A stretch of DNA of 18,597 nt from an uncultured Clostridiaceae bacterium (GTDB lineage: Bacteria; Bacillota; Clostridia; Lachnospirales; Lachnospiraceae). Below, in pieces: positions 1 through 6,786 of the stretch. A program made the translations under genes and the position numbers. Position 1 is the first letter of the stretch. Each line of letters begins with the position of its first letter. The stretch covers positions 1 to 18,597 of the forward strand of contig CAUCBQ010000023.1 in the NCBI GenBank assembly GCA_958441075.1, read 5' to 3'. A model generated the notes under the pieces. That model had not been told where the DNA came from and ran no database searches. It was given only the letters and a program-made list of their open reading frames with translations.

Positions 1-25
1 CGCATCCTTTTTATTCTCTCCTGCT

Positions 26-178
26 TTATTTTTCCTGTTCGTCCAGATTAGAGGTGCAGTGAGGGCACCGTACAGCACTCAGCGGAATCATGGTGCTGCC
101 GATAATCATACCAACTGCCAGATCAACCATATTGCCCTTAAGGGCAAATGCCTTAAACTCTTCGATAAATTTTTTCAT
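26..178 (-). pseudogene. mscL: mscL remnant: MscL N-terminus joined in frame to MscL C-terminus (50 aa)
   Basis: The 50-residue reading frame begins MKKFIEEFKAFALKGNMVDL and continues to about residue 27. This is the hallmark N-terminal helix and start of the first membrane helix of the large-conductance mechanosensitive channel. It then jumps to a tail containing RCPHCTSNL, which matches the Cys-rich C-terminus (CPxC...RCPHCTS) of clostridial MscL. A normal MscL is about 130-150 residues, so roughly 90-100 codons are missing: the rest of TM1, the periplasmic loop, TM2 and the cytoplasmic linker. The frame is intact, and a good ribosome binding site (AAAGGCGG, 185-192) sits 6 nt before the ATG, so a mini-protein may still be made. 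It cannot form the two-helix channel. The family assignment is recognition from sequence. The deletion is inferred from the juxtaposed ends, and assembly collapse has not been excluded. Confidence 0.75.
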
Positions 179-397
179 ATGCATCCGCCTTTCTTTTGTG
201 CTATCTACCAGTCTAACATAAACCTGTGTTTTTTTCTACCTGATTTTCCCGATGGCGCCCACGCAGTTTATAAAAATTTATTTTCCCAAATTTCATTATT
301 GGAACCTTTTTTCTGATTTTCTTCATTACAATCAGTTCATACAAAACCATTATTTTACAGGCGCGCCCTGTGTATGTGCGCCCATTCAGGAGTTTTT

Positions 398-691
398 ATG
401 CGAAAGATAACCACCAGCGACCAGAAAAACATCATTGGCAGCCGAATCCGCCAGCTGCGTATGGCCCGAAAGCTGACCCAGGATGAACTGGCCGCCAGAC
501 TGCAGGTCAATGGCTACAATTTTTCAAAGCTGACCATCCTGCGGATTGAGCTTGGCAAACGCCTGGTGACTGACATTGAACTGAAGGGACTGTGTGAATT
601 TTTTGAAACAGATCCCAACAGTCTCCTGGGCTATCATCATGAACCACAGAAAGAAGATACCGTCAGGGAACCATTTATCCACAGATTTTAA
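398..691 (+). CDS. XRE/Cro-CI family helix-turn-helix regulator (97 aa)
   Basis: This is a small one-domain DNA-binding protein. The HTH spans roughly residues 14-78: IGSRIRQLRMARKLTQDELAARLQ, then a recognition region near LTILRIELGKR and a final helix LKGLCEFFETDPNSLLGY, the usual XRE pattern. The C-terminal ~18 residues are polar and look disordered. I chose the ATG at 398 because AGGAG at 388-392 lies 5 nt upstream; an in-frame ATG at 374 has no such site. No effector domain or membrane segment is visible. It is transcribed divergently from the mscL remnant and in the same direction as the next XRE gene, with about 220 nt between them. The target is unknown. It could be a chromosomal orphan regulator or a leftover from a lost mobile element. 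Confidence 0.85.
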   Translation: MRKITTSDQKNIIGSRIRQLRMARKLTQDELAARLQVNGYNFSKLTILRIELGKRLVTDIELKGLCEFFETDPNSLLGYHHEPQKEDTVREPFIHRF

Positions 692-914
692 TGATAGGAT
701 ATCAGGGGCAGATCGCCTTTTGACTCTAACAGCATAATGATAGTTGGGGGTTTTCATCTGTTTGTGCACCTTTTAGTGCATATTTTATACATCCTATTTC
801 AGCCTGATGTTTTTCATAACAGTGGGATACAATAATACACAACAGGAAAATGACAGCACCACAGGAGGCAGAAAAAACATATACCGGATCATTTCCGGAA
901 TGTTCCTTTCTGAT
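692..914. other. Intergenic stretch between two XRE regulators
   Basis: No convincing gene is present here. It holds a weak hairpin at 765-780 (listed separately), a TACAAT at 828-833 that could be a -10 element without a good -35, and an isolated AGGAGG at 863-868. That AGGAGG is not followed by an ATG, GTG or TTG at normal distance in the downstream frame. Confidence 0.4.
765..787 (+). terminator. Weak terminator-like hairpin after the first XRE gene
   Basis: TGCAC (765-769), a CTTTTA loop and GTGCA (776-780) form a 5-bp stem, followed by TATTTTA. The stem is short and the U-run is interrupted, so this is only a possible terminator. Confidence 0.3.
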
Positions 915-1253
915 ATGACTACAATGAGTTTTGAGCTGGATCGCATTGAAGAGCTCTGCCGGATCAGAGGCTGGAGCCATTACCGACTTGCAAAGGAAAT
1001 GGATGTTTCTCCTAACAGCATAGGAAATCTTTTCCGCCGTACTTCCATCCCCAGTGTACCCACCATACGCCATATCTGCGAAACTATGGGTATTACCATT
1101 TCACAGTTTTACAGTACAGATGGCGACGCTGTTACGATGACAGAGCAGCAAAAAGCGTTTCTGGAAATGTTTGACCGGTTAAGTCCGGGAGATAAGAAAA
1201 AGGCAGAAGGATATATAGAAGGCTTACTGGCACAATCCCAGTCTGAGCCGTAA
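915..1253 (+). CDS. XRE family helix-turn-helix regulator (about 112 aa)
   Basis: The HTH spans about residues 8-67 (IEELCRIRGWSHYRLAKEMDVSPNSIGNLFRR...HICETMGITISQFY). It has the sequence style of the small clostridial XRE proteins whose domain begins almost at the N-terminus. After it comes a short linker and a helical C-terminal segment, EQQKAFLEMFDRLSPGDKKKAEGYIEGLL, which may dimerise. The start is uncertain. ATGs at 900, 915 and 924 are all in frame and none has a good ribosome binding site; the frame is open back to 807. I chose 915 as the compromise that leaves a few residues before the first helix. A strong AGGAGG at 863-868 is too far from all three and points, at 10 nt, to an ATA codon at 879. 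The gene ends just before a strong terminator and faces nrdD convergently. Target genes are unknown. Confidence 0.75.
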   Translation: MTTMSFELDRIEELCRIRGWSHYRLAKEMDVSPNSIGNLFRRTSIPSVPTIRHICETMGITISQFYSTDGDAVTMTEQQKAFLEMFDRLSPGDKKKAEGYIEGLLAQSQSEP

Positions 1254-1256
1254 AAG

Positions 1257-1299
1257 GCCGCCGGTCTGATGAAATACCATCAGTCACCGGCGGCTTTTT
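1257..1299 (+). terminator. Strong rho-independent terminator, probably bidirectional
   Basis: GCCGCCGGT (1257-1265) pairs perfectly with ACCGGCGGC (1286-1294). Inside it CTGATG (1266-1271) pairs with CATCAG (1278-1283) around an AAATAC loop, with TC bulged on the 3' side. TTTTT follows at 1295-1299. On the opposite strand the hairpin is followed by CTTTTA, so it can also stop nrdD transcription arriving from the right. Confidence 0.92.
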
Positions 1300-1311
1300 C
1301 TCTTTGCAGTA

Positions 1312-3444
1312 TTACATACTCTTCCGCTCTGCTATTTCAGCCATCTTGGCCTCGTTTAAACGGGTATCTCCCTTTACCCTGGAATAGCTCAGATATCCGT
1401 TCATTCGGTCAATCTTTGTCAGGTTGCGGCTTCCGCAGGCTGGACATACATCCATCTCCAGCTCCTCATGGCCGCAGTCATCACAGTAGGCCAGCGACAG
1501 GTTTACTCCCTCATAAAATCCCATTTTCATGGCCCGGCGCACCAGGGTACGAATCGCCTCCTTATTGTAGCTGATGGGATATTTTACATACTGGATCTTT
1601 CCTCCGTTGCTCAGCTCCCAGAATCTATATTCCAGGTCCTGCTTCTGAATAGGAGTAATATCCTCTGTAACATGGCAGTGGAAGCCGTTGCTCACATACT
1701 CCCTGTCTGAAACATTTTCAATGATGCCGTACTTTTCACGGAACTGCTTTACCTGAAGACCGCAGAGATTCTCCGCAGGTGTGGCATAAATGGCATAGAG
1801 ATTACCGTCTTCTTCCTTAAACTCCTCAATCTTTTTATTGATATGCTCCAGAACCTCCAGAGCAAACCTTCCGTCTTCTACCAGGGATTTTTTATTGTAC
1901 AACTGCTGAAGCTCATTAAAGGCCGTAATGCCGAAGGAGGCAGTAGCCGTCTTAAGGAGCGGTTTGATCTTGTCGTGCAGCCCCAGATGACCGCCATAAA
2001 ATCCTCCCTCGCAGTAAGCCAGAGGATTGGTGGATGCCTTCAGTTCACCCAGATAAGCATAGGTACGGATATGTATCCTGCGGATCAGTTCCAGATAATA
2101 GTCCAAAACCTCATAGAAATCCCGGCTCTCCTGTCTGGCTTTGGCAAGAATCATGGGGAGATGAAGACTGACTACTCCAATATTAAATCGTCCTACAAAT
2201 ACCGGAGAATCCTTATCGTCTGCCGGATACATTCCTCCTCTCTCATACCATGGGGATAAAAAGGCCCTGCATCCCATAGGGGAAATAATCTTGCCGTAAC
2301 GTTTATACATACTGGCAATATAGCCCTTTCCGGTCAGAGAAAGCCAGTCAGGATACATGGTCTTGCTGGAACAGTCGATTCCCGCCTCAAACACATCCTC
2401 CAGCTCGCCTCCCGGTCCGTGAAGAGCCTCATCATAGAGGAATACAATCTTTGGAAAAAGCACCGGCTTTTTGTGGTCCTTCTTCCCCTGACCGCCCTTG
2501 CGCACATTGAGCATGGTCATCGTAGCCATTTTTGCAAACCGGCTGGTTCCTGTCCCGGCTGTCATGGTAATAAAGGGATAGTCGCCCCGGCTGGAGGAAA
2601 CGGAGTTAAACTTGTACTCCCAGCCCTGAAAGCCCTGCTCCATGTCCCGCTGTACATCCTTCCAGGCTACCTCCCTGGCCTTATCTGCCGTCAGACCCAG
2701 ATCCAGATATTTTTCAATGTATTTTTCATAGGATTTTTCTGCATAAGGCGCCAGAATCTCCTCTACGCTCGGAACCGTAAAACCGCCATACTGCTGGCTG
2801 GCTGCGCTTAAAACAATATCCCCGATCACATCAAAGGCCACATCCAGAGTCTTAGGCTCATTATACCAGAGATTTCCCATCTCAAAGCCTCCGGTCAGAA
2901 CCTCCCTTACATCAAACAGGCAGCAGTTCATGGTATCACGCCTGGCAGACATATCATGGATGTAGATATAGCCTTCCCTGCATGCCTGAAGCTCTTCCAC
3001 CGTCATAAAAAATTTCTGGTACAAAGACTTATTTAACTCATTAAAAATCAGGCTGCGTTTGGTGGACACCAGAGCGCTGTCCGTGTTGCTGTTCTCCTTG
3101 TCTCCGATGTACATAATAGACTGGCTTTTCTTATACACATCATCCAGCATCCGCACAAAGTCCTGCTTGTAATTTCTGTAATCCCGGTAGCTCTTTGCAA
3201 CCAGAGGATTTACCTTTTCAAGGGCTCCCTCTACAATGTTGTGCATCTGCGGAATGGGGATCAGCTCCTGATCCAGCTCCAAAACCTTTTCCTCTACAAA
3301 TTCACAGATAAAATTCAGCTCTGCCCTTGAAAATGTAATCATGGCACGCTCTGCGGATTTGCTGATGGCAGAAATCACCTTCTGAACATTAAAGTCCTCT
3401 TTTGTCCCGTCTTTTTTTACTACTTTTACTCTGGAAAGATTCAT
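1312..3444 (-). CDS. nrdD: Anaerobic (class III) ribonucleoside-triphosphate reductase NrdD
   Basis: Reduces ribonucleoside triphosphates to deoxyribonucleotides using a glycyl radical, in the cytosol of anaerobic cells. It is full length at 710 residues. An ATP-cone allosteric domain covers about residues 5-95 (VKVVKKDGTKEDFNVQKVI). The barrel carries the expected cysteines in MNCCLFDV (174/175) and MGCRAFLSP (392). The C-terminus has a four-cysteine zinc site (C654, C657, C667, C670), then DRMNGYL with the radical-bearing Gly683. The start is supported by AGAGGTGA just upstream of the ATG. The activating radical-SAM enzyme NrdG, often encoded right after nrdD, is not here: the next thing downstream is a terminator and a convergent regulator. 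Expression is probably repressed by NrdR, given two boxes over the promoter. The family assignment is very secure. Confidence 0.97.
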   Translation of the reverse strand: MNLSRVKVVKKDGTKEDFNVQKVISAISKSAERAMITFSRAELNFICEFVEEKVLELDQELIPIPQMHNIVEGALEKVNPLVAKSYRDYRNYKQDFVRMLDDVYKKSQSIMYIGDKENSNTDSALVSTKRSLIFNELNKSLYQKFFMTVEELQACREGYIYIHDMSARRDTMNCCLFDVREVLTGGFEMGNLWYNEPKTLDVAFDVIGDIVLSAASQQYGGFTVPSVEEILAPYAEKSYEKYIEKYLDLGLTADKAREVAWKDVQRDMEQGFQGWEYKFNSVSSSRGDYPFITMTAGTGTSRFAKMATMTMLNVRKGGQGKKDHKKPVLFPKIVFLYDEALHGPGGELEDVFEAGIDCSSKTMYPDWLSLTGKGYIASMYKRYGKIISPMGCRAFLSPWYERGGMYPADDKDSPVFVGRFNIGVVSLHLPMILAKARQESRDFYEVLDYYLELIRRIHIRTYAYLGELKASTNPLAYCEGGFYGGHLGLHDKIKPLLKTATASFGITAFNELQQLYNKKSLVEDGRFALEVLEHINKKIEEFKEEDGNLYAIYATPAENLCGLQVKQFREKYGIIENVSDREYVSNGFHCHVTEDITPIQKQDLEYRFWELSNGGKIQYVKYPISYNKEAIRTLVRRAMKMGFYEGVNLSLAYCDDCGHEELEMDVCPACGSRNLTKIDRMNGYLSYSRVKGDTRLNEAKMAEIAERKSM

Positions 3445-3473
3445 GTGTCACCTCTTAAAGAATAATTGAATTT

Positions 3474-3523
3474 ATACTATATGTTGTGTTTCGTCTCTTT
3501 TATCAACACACTATGTATTGTGT
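3474..3523 (-). promoter_or_regulatory. nrdD promoter with two NrdR boxes
   Basis: Two 16-bp sequences each fit the NrdR box pattern ACACWATATNTWGTGT at 15 of 16 positions: ATACTATATGTTGTGT (3474-3489) and ACACTATGTATTGTGT (3508-3523). Their starts are 34 bp apart, close to the three-turn tandem spacing typical of NrdR sites. Reading on the minus strand, a -35 candidate TTGATA lies at 3501-3506 and a -10 candidate TATAGT at 3476-3481. One box therefore covers the -10 and the other abuts the -35, with a long 19-nt spacer. NrdR itself is not encoded in this window. Confidence 0.85.
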
Positions 3524-3589
3524 TTTGATTGGTGATGATATCTTACCATGGATGCAGGGCTCCGTCAATAGGTGTTTGGGGATGGCTTT

Positions 3590-4210
3590 CTACATCTTCC
3601 CCACCCCCACCGCTATCAAAAGCAGGCCGCTGAGCCAGCCCAGATCCCTCTGTCCTTTCCCGGCAGCAGAATGGCCTGCCATAAGTCCGGCTTCTGTCAT
3701 CATAGTCCCCACAAAAAAAGCCAGAAGCACAGTAATCACAATCCTTTCTTCTGACAGTGCCGCTGCCGCACCGGCGGTCAGACTGTCCAGAGACATAGCT
3801 AGGCTTAGGAGAACCGTTTCCTTCCATTCCAGACTCCGTGAGCCGTCCGTATCCGCTTCCATGGGATCACTCCAAATTCGAATAAGCACATGGATTCCTG
3901 AACGTGAAACCCTGAAGCTTCGTTCCTTTTTGCAGTATACCCGAATCCATTTTCGCAGTGTAAAATCTGCAATGCGGAAAACCCCCATTAAAATAAGGCT
4001 TCCTCCGCAGAGAACCCGGATATTAATACCCGAAAGCCACTCTGCTGCAAGAGAGCCTGCTGTCATAGCCAGTCCCAGACAGGCACTGCAGATCCCATTT
4101 AAAAGGAGTACCTTTCCAAAACTTATCTTTATTCTATTCGCTCCATAGGCAAGACTCGCCCCAAACGTATCGGCGCACAGCGCCAGCACAAGCATGAAAC
4201 TCTGAAACAC
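3590..4210 (-). CDS. ytaF: YtaF-type sporulation membrane protein (MntP-like fold)
   Basis: An integral membrane protein of about 206 residues with six predicted hydrophobic segments in two repeats. The repeats carry the paired acidic motifs of the MntP/YtaF superfamily: LCADTFGASLAYG (Asp14) and MSLDSLTAGAAAAL (Asp142). A polar loop at about residues 88-130 (KKERSFRVSRSG...SDPMEAD) separates the halves, as in YtaF rather than in the compact manganese exporter MntP. I chose the GTG at 4210 because AAAGGAG lies 8 nt upstream; longer readings from a TTG at 4297 add a non-hydrophobic 29 residues. It follows scpB by about 110 nt and probably shares its transcript. YtaF is linked to sporulation in Bacillus, with no settled biochemical role. 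A metal-transport function is possible but not shown. Confidence 0.8.
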   Translation of the reverse strand: MFQSFMLVLALCADTFGASLAYGANRIKISFGKVLLLNGICSACLGLAMTAGSLAAEWLSGINIRVLCGGSLILMGVFRIADFTLRKWIRVYCKKERSFRVSRSGIHVLIRIWSDPMEADTDGSRSLEWKETVLLSLAMSLDSLTAGAAAALSEERIVITVLLAFFVGTMMTEAGLMAGHSAAGKGQRDLGWLSGLLLIAVGVGKM

Positions 4211-4321
4211 AAAAACCGCTCCTTTGGTGCTCAAAGGGATTACACTACCATATTCCCCTTTGTCCTCCGATGTGACGGTCTGAGAACGGATTTCCAAAAG
4301 CGCGGAATTTCCATCTTCCTG

Positions 4322-4951
4322 CTACTGTTCCCCTTTTTCCTGAATCTCCTCCACACTCAGCTGCAGCTCTTCTTCTACCTCTGCCCGTATAATTGCCTCC
4401 TGTTCGGGATTTACGTCCGGCAGGTCTCCCAGAGACCCCACTCCGAACCGGCGCAGAAATTCCTCTGTCGTTGCAAACAGGGCAGGACGGCCCGGAGCAT
4501 CCAGACGGCCCGCTTCATAGACCAGCTCATACTCTACCAGACGGTTTACCGCATGATCTGACTTTACCCCGCGGATCTTCTCAATCTCCAGCTTTGTCAC
4601 AGGCTGCCGGTAGGCAATAATGGATAACGTCTCCAAAACCACGTCTGACAGCACCTGTTTTTTGGGCGCTGCAGCCACACGAATGAGATTTTCATAGTAT
4701 CTGGACCTGGTACACATCTGATAGCTGTCTTCCAGCTTATTGATCTCCATTCCCCGTTTTCCTGTCTGGTAACGCTTTGCCAAACGCTCTACTGCCGCTC
4801 TGGCAGTTTCCTGATCCTGTCCAATGGCAGCTGCAAGCTGGCGCAGCTCCACTGCTTTTCCCATAGTAAAGAGCACTGCCTCAATAACAGCCTCCTGATC
4901 CTTTTCATTTTCCACAGGCTCAAAATTTACATTTATACTGCTGTTTTCCAT
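4322..4951 (-). CDS. scpB: Segregation and condensation protein B
   Basis: Partner of ScpA and SMC in the bacterial condensin, which compacts and segregates newly replicated chromosomes. The 209-residue length is normal. Two winged-helix domains are visible: the first at about residues 20-95 (AVIEAVLFTMGKAVELRQLAAAIG), the second at about 100-175. The second contains the family signature LETLSIIAYRQPVTKLEIEKIRGVKSDHAVNRL and ends in GRPALFATTEEFLRRFGV. The acidic C-terminal tail is typical. Its start lies 3 nt after the scpA stop, and GAGGA inside the end of scpA serves as ribosome binding site, so the two are translationally close. Confidence 0.96.
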   Translation of the reverse strand: MENSSINVNFEPVENEKDQEAVIEAVLFTMGKAVELRQLAAAIGQDQETARAAVERLAKRYQTGKRGMEINKLEDSYQMCTRSRYYENLIRVAAAPKKQVLSDVVLETLSIIAYRQPVTKLEIEKIRGVKSDHAVNRLVEYELVYEAGRLDAPGRPALFATTEEFLRRFGVGSLGDLPDVNPEQEAIIRAEVEEELQLSVEEIQEKGEQ

Positions 4952-4954
4952 TTC

Positions 4955-5755
4955 CTATTCCTCTAAATCCTCCAGACCTTCCAGATTCGGCTCTTCCTCC
5001 ATTTCCTCCGGTTCCAGAGCTTCTATATCCATATCTCCAAAGGTTTCCTCCTGAGTTAAATGGATCTTTCCTGTCTTCATAAGCTCCAGCACTGCCAGAA
5101 AAGTTACCACAATCTCCAGCTTATCTGACTGACGCTCTAAAAGCTGGCGAAAGCTGAAACGCCGTTTTTTTCTCGCATAGGCCAGTACGGAACCGATCTT
5201 CGTTTCCAGGCTTACCGGCTCCTTCCGGATGGTTCCGAACTTGCTGCGGATAGGATCTACCTTATTTTCCTGACGTTTCATGACCTGTTCAAATATTCTC
5301 TTTAGCTTTGCCAGAGTCAGTCCGTCCAAAAGCTCATCCAGATCTACCGGAGGCTGGTATTTTGCCACCTCAGGAGGCAGCGTAGACGGCTTATAAAAAT
5401 GCGTCAGGGCCCCTTCCTCCCGATCAGCCAGTCCCTCTGCCAGAAGCTTATAGCGCTTGTATTCCAGCAGACGGAGTACCAGCTCCGCTCTCGGGTCAAT
5501 TTCCTCCCCTTCCTCGTCTACCTCCTTCGGAAGAAGCATTTTTGCCTTGATATCCAAAAGAGTGGCCGCCATAACCAGAAAATCACTGACCAGGTTCAAA
5601 TCCTCCCGTTCCATCCGGCGCACATAGGCCAGATACTGAGCCGTAATTTCCACAATGGGAATATCATATATATCAATTTTATTCTTTTCGATCAGATGAA
5701 GCAACAGGTCAAGAGGACCTTCAAAATGCTCCAGTTTATAGGTAATTGTTTCCAT
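4955..5755 (-). CDS. scpA: Segregation and condensation protein A (kleisin)
   Basis: The kleisin subunit that bridges the SMC heads and binds ScpB. Its 266 residues begin with the diagnostic N-terminal block YKLEHFEGPLDLLLHLIEKNKIDIYDIPI (about residues 5-34), followed by helices LVSDFLVMAATLLDIKAKMLLP. After a linker, the C-terminal winged helix ends in TFLAVLELMKTGKIHLTQEETFGDMDI. A very acidic tail of about 20 residues follows. The start lies 2 nt after the phosphoesterase stop codon, so the two are co-transcribed. The nearest purine-rich site (GAGG) is about 14 nt away, longer than usual, which suggests coupling to the upstream gene. Confidence 0.96.
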   Translation of the reverse strand: METITYKLEHFEGPLDLLLHLIEKNKIDIYDIPIVEITAQYLAYVRRMEREDLNLVSDFLVMAATLLDIKAKMLLPKEVDEEGEEIDPRAELVLRLLEYKRYKLLAEGLADREEGALTHFYKPSTLPPEVAKYQPPVDLDELLDGLTLAKLKRIFEQVMKRQENKVDPIRSKFGTIRKEPVSLETKIGSVLAYARKKRRFSFRQLLERQSDKLEIVVTFLAVLELMKTGKIHLTQEETFGDMDIEALEPEEMEEEPNLEGLEDLEE

Positions 5756-5757
5756 AA

Positions 5758-6633
5758 CTACAATATTTTCCTCTTTAACCGGACAATTAAAAGCTGAGGA
5801 CGGTTATTTAAACGGATATTGATGGAATGCGTTCCCAATCCCCGGCTTACCGCCATATATTTACCATCCTTTTCATGGGTTCCGGCACATACCGGCAGAA
5901 AAAACTGATACTGAGGCGTCATCACTCCTCCAAGGCCCGGAAGCCGTATGGTTCCTCCATGAAAATGACCGGACAGCGTCAGATCTGCCCCCCAGCTCCT
6001 GTATGCATCAAAAAACAGCGGCGAGTGCGCCAGAAGGATCTGAAAATAATCCCTGCAGACCGGCCCCAGCTTTTTCTCTATATAACCGCGATCCATGGAA
6101 GCCAGCTTTCCCGAATATGCCTTTCTGTAAAAACAGGGCTCCAATTCCAGTCCGGAAACCCGTATTTCATTTCCAATAAGCACAGACTCGTCTTCCAGCA
6201 GGCAGATCCCCAGCTTCTCAAGATGTTTCTGATACCGTCTATAGCCGTCCTTATACTCTTCTTTCTTCCATTTCATACGGCTTTCATGATTGCCGTTTGC
6301 ACAGTATACCGGATATCGGGAAGCCAGCTCTGATAAAAGCGCTTCCGCTGCGCACATCCTGGCCTGTCCCTTTTTTGTAACAATCAGGTCGCCTCCGCTT
6401 AAAATCCCATCAGGCTTTACACGGTCAATGGCTGCGATCAGCTGTTCATTTTTATAACCAAATTCATTTTCATGAAGATCCGAAAGAAATACAAAGGTCC
6501 AGTCCCTGGTAAGCCGGTCTGAAGCTGCCACCATTTCTTCCACAGACAATGATTTTCTCTCATAGCCTGACCGTGCCGCCAAAGCCGCCCCCATAACAGC
6601 TCCGCAGACCGTCGCCATTCTGCAATCCAGCAT
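5758..6633 (-). CDS. Calcineurin-like metallophosphoesterase
   Basis: A two-metal phosphoesterase of about 291 residues. The full motif set is present: SDLH (Asp52, His54), GGDL (Asp82), GNHE (Asn115, His116), AHSP (His203) and SGHFHGG (His223, His225). The N-terminus (about residues 5-20) is weakly hydrophobic, hinting at membrane association as in the YkuE-like group, but it is too short to be sure. I chose the ATG at 6633, which has AAGGAG 7 nt upstream; an ATG at 6664-6666 falls at the predicted transcription start. It is the first gene of an operon with scpA, scpB and probably ytaF. Possible substrates include undecaprenyl-linked or lipid pyrophosphates, or nucleotides. The sequence does not decide. 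Confidence 0.88.
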   Translation of the reverse strand: MLDCRMATVCGAVMGAALAARSGYERKSLSVEEMVAASDRLTRDWTFVFLSDLHENEFGYKNEQLIAAIDRVKPDGILSGGDLIVTKKGQARMCAAEALLSELASRYPVYCANGNHESRMKWKKEEYKDGYRRYQKHLEKLGICLLEDESVLIGNEIRVSGLELEPCFYRKAYSGKLASMDRGYIEKKLGPVCRDYFQILLAHSPLFFDAYRSWGADLTLSGHFHGGTIRLPGLGGVMTPQYQFFLPVCAGTHEKDGKYMAVSRGLGTHSINIRLNNRPQLLIVRLKRKIL

Positions 6634-6669
6634 ATAAATTCTCCTTACCAATATGCAATACTTCATAGT

Positions 6670-6698
6670 AGTATATCATTGTGCAGTGGGTTTGTCAT
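6670..6698 (-). promoter_or_regulatory. Promoter of the phosphoesterase-scpAB operon
   Basis: On the minus strand, ATGACA (-35, 6693-6698) and TATACT (-10, 6670-6675) are separated by exactly 17 bp. Each matches the sigma-A consensus at 5 of 6 positions. Transcription would start near 6663, which argues for the downstream ATG at 6633. Confidence 0.75.
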
Positions 6699-6718
6699 TC
6701 GATATTTTTCAGTTTCTC

Positions 6719-6747
6719 TTGTATCCTTATCCGTTTTATGATATAAT
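6719..6747 (+). promoter_or_regulatory. Promoter of the lysine-tailed XRE regulator
   Basis: TTGTAT (-35, 6719-6724) and a perfect TATAAT (-10, 6742-6747) are separated by 17 bp. It is divergent from the phosphoesterase promoter, with about 20 bp between the two -35 elements, so the protein could bind and control both promoters (inference). Confidence 0.8.
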
Positions 6748-6786
6748 CCATTTACTGATAATGCACTATTCAAGGAGGACTGGTCA

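Noticed and set aside
59..316. 85-codon open frame on the plus strand at the window start
   Set aside because: It is antisense to the mscL remnant and its leader, has no ribosome binding site and no recognisable family.
3486..4148. 220-codon plus-strand open frame opposite ytaF and the nrdD promoter
   Set aside because: Composition is typical of an antisense shadow (Pro/Ser/Arg-rich), and it starts inside the nrdD control region.
4243..4314. 24-codon minus-strand ORF between scpB and ytaF (ATG at 4314)
   Set aside because: Could be a leader peptide, but the ribosome binding site is poorly placed and nothing in the peptide is distinctive.
6634..6666. Upstream ATG that would add 11 residues to the phosphoesterase
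   Set aside because: It coincides with the predicted transcription start and lacks a ribosome binding site; the ATG at 6633 has AAGGAG at 7 nt.
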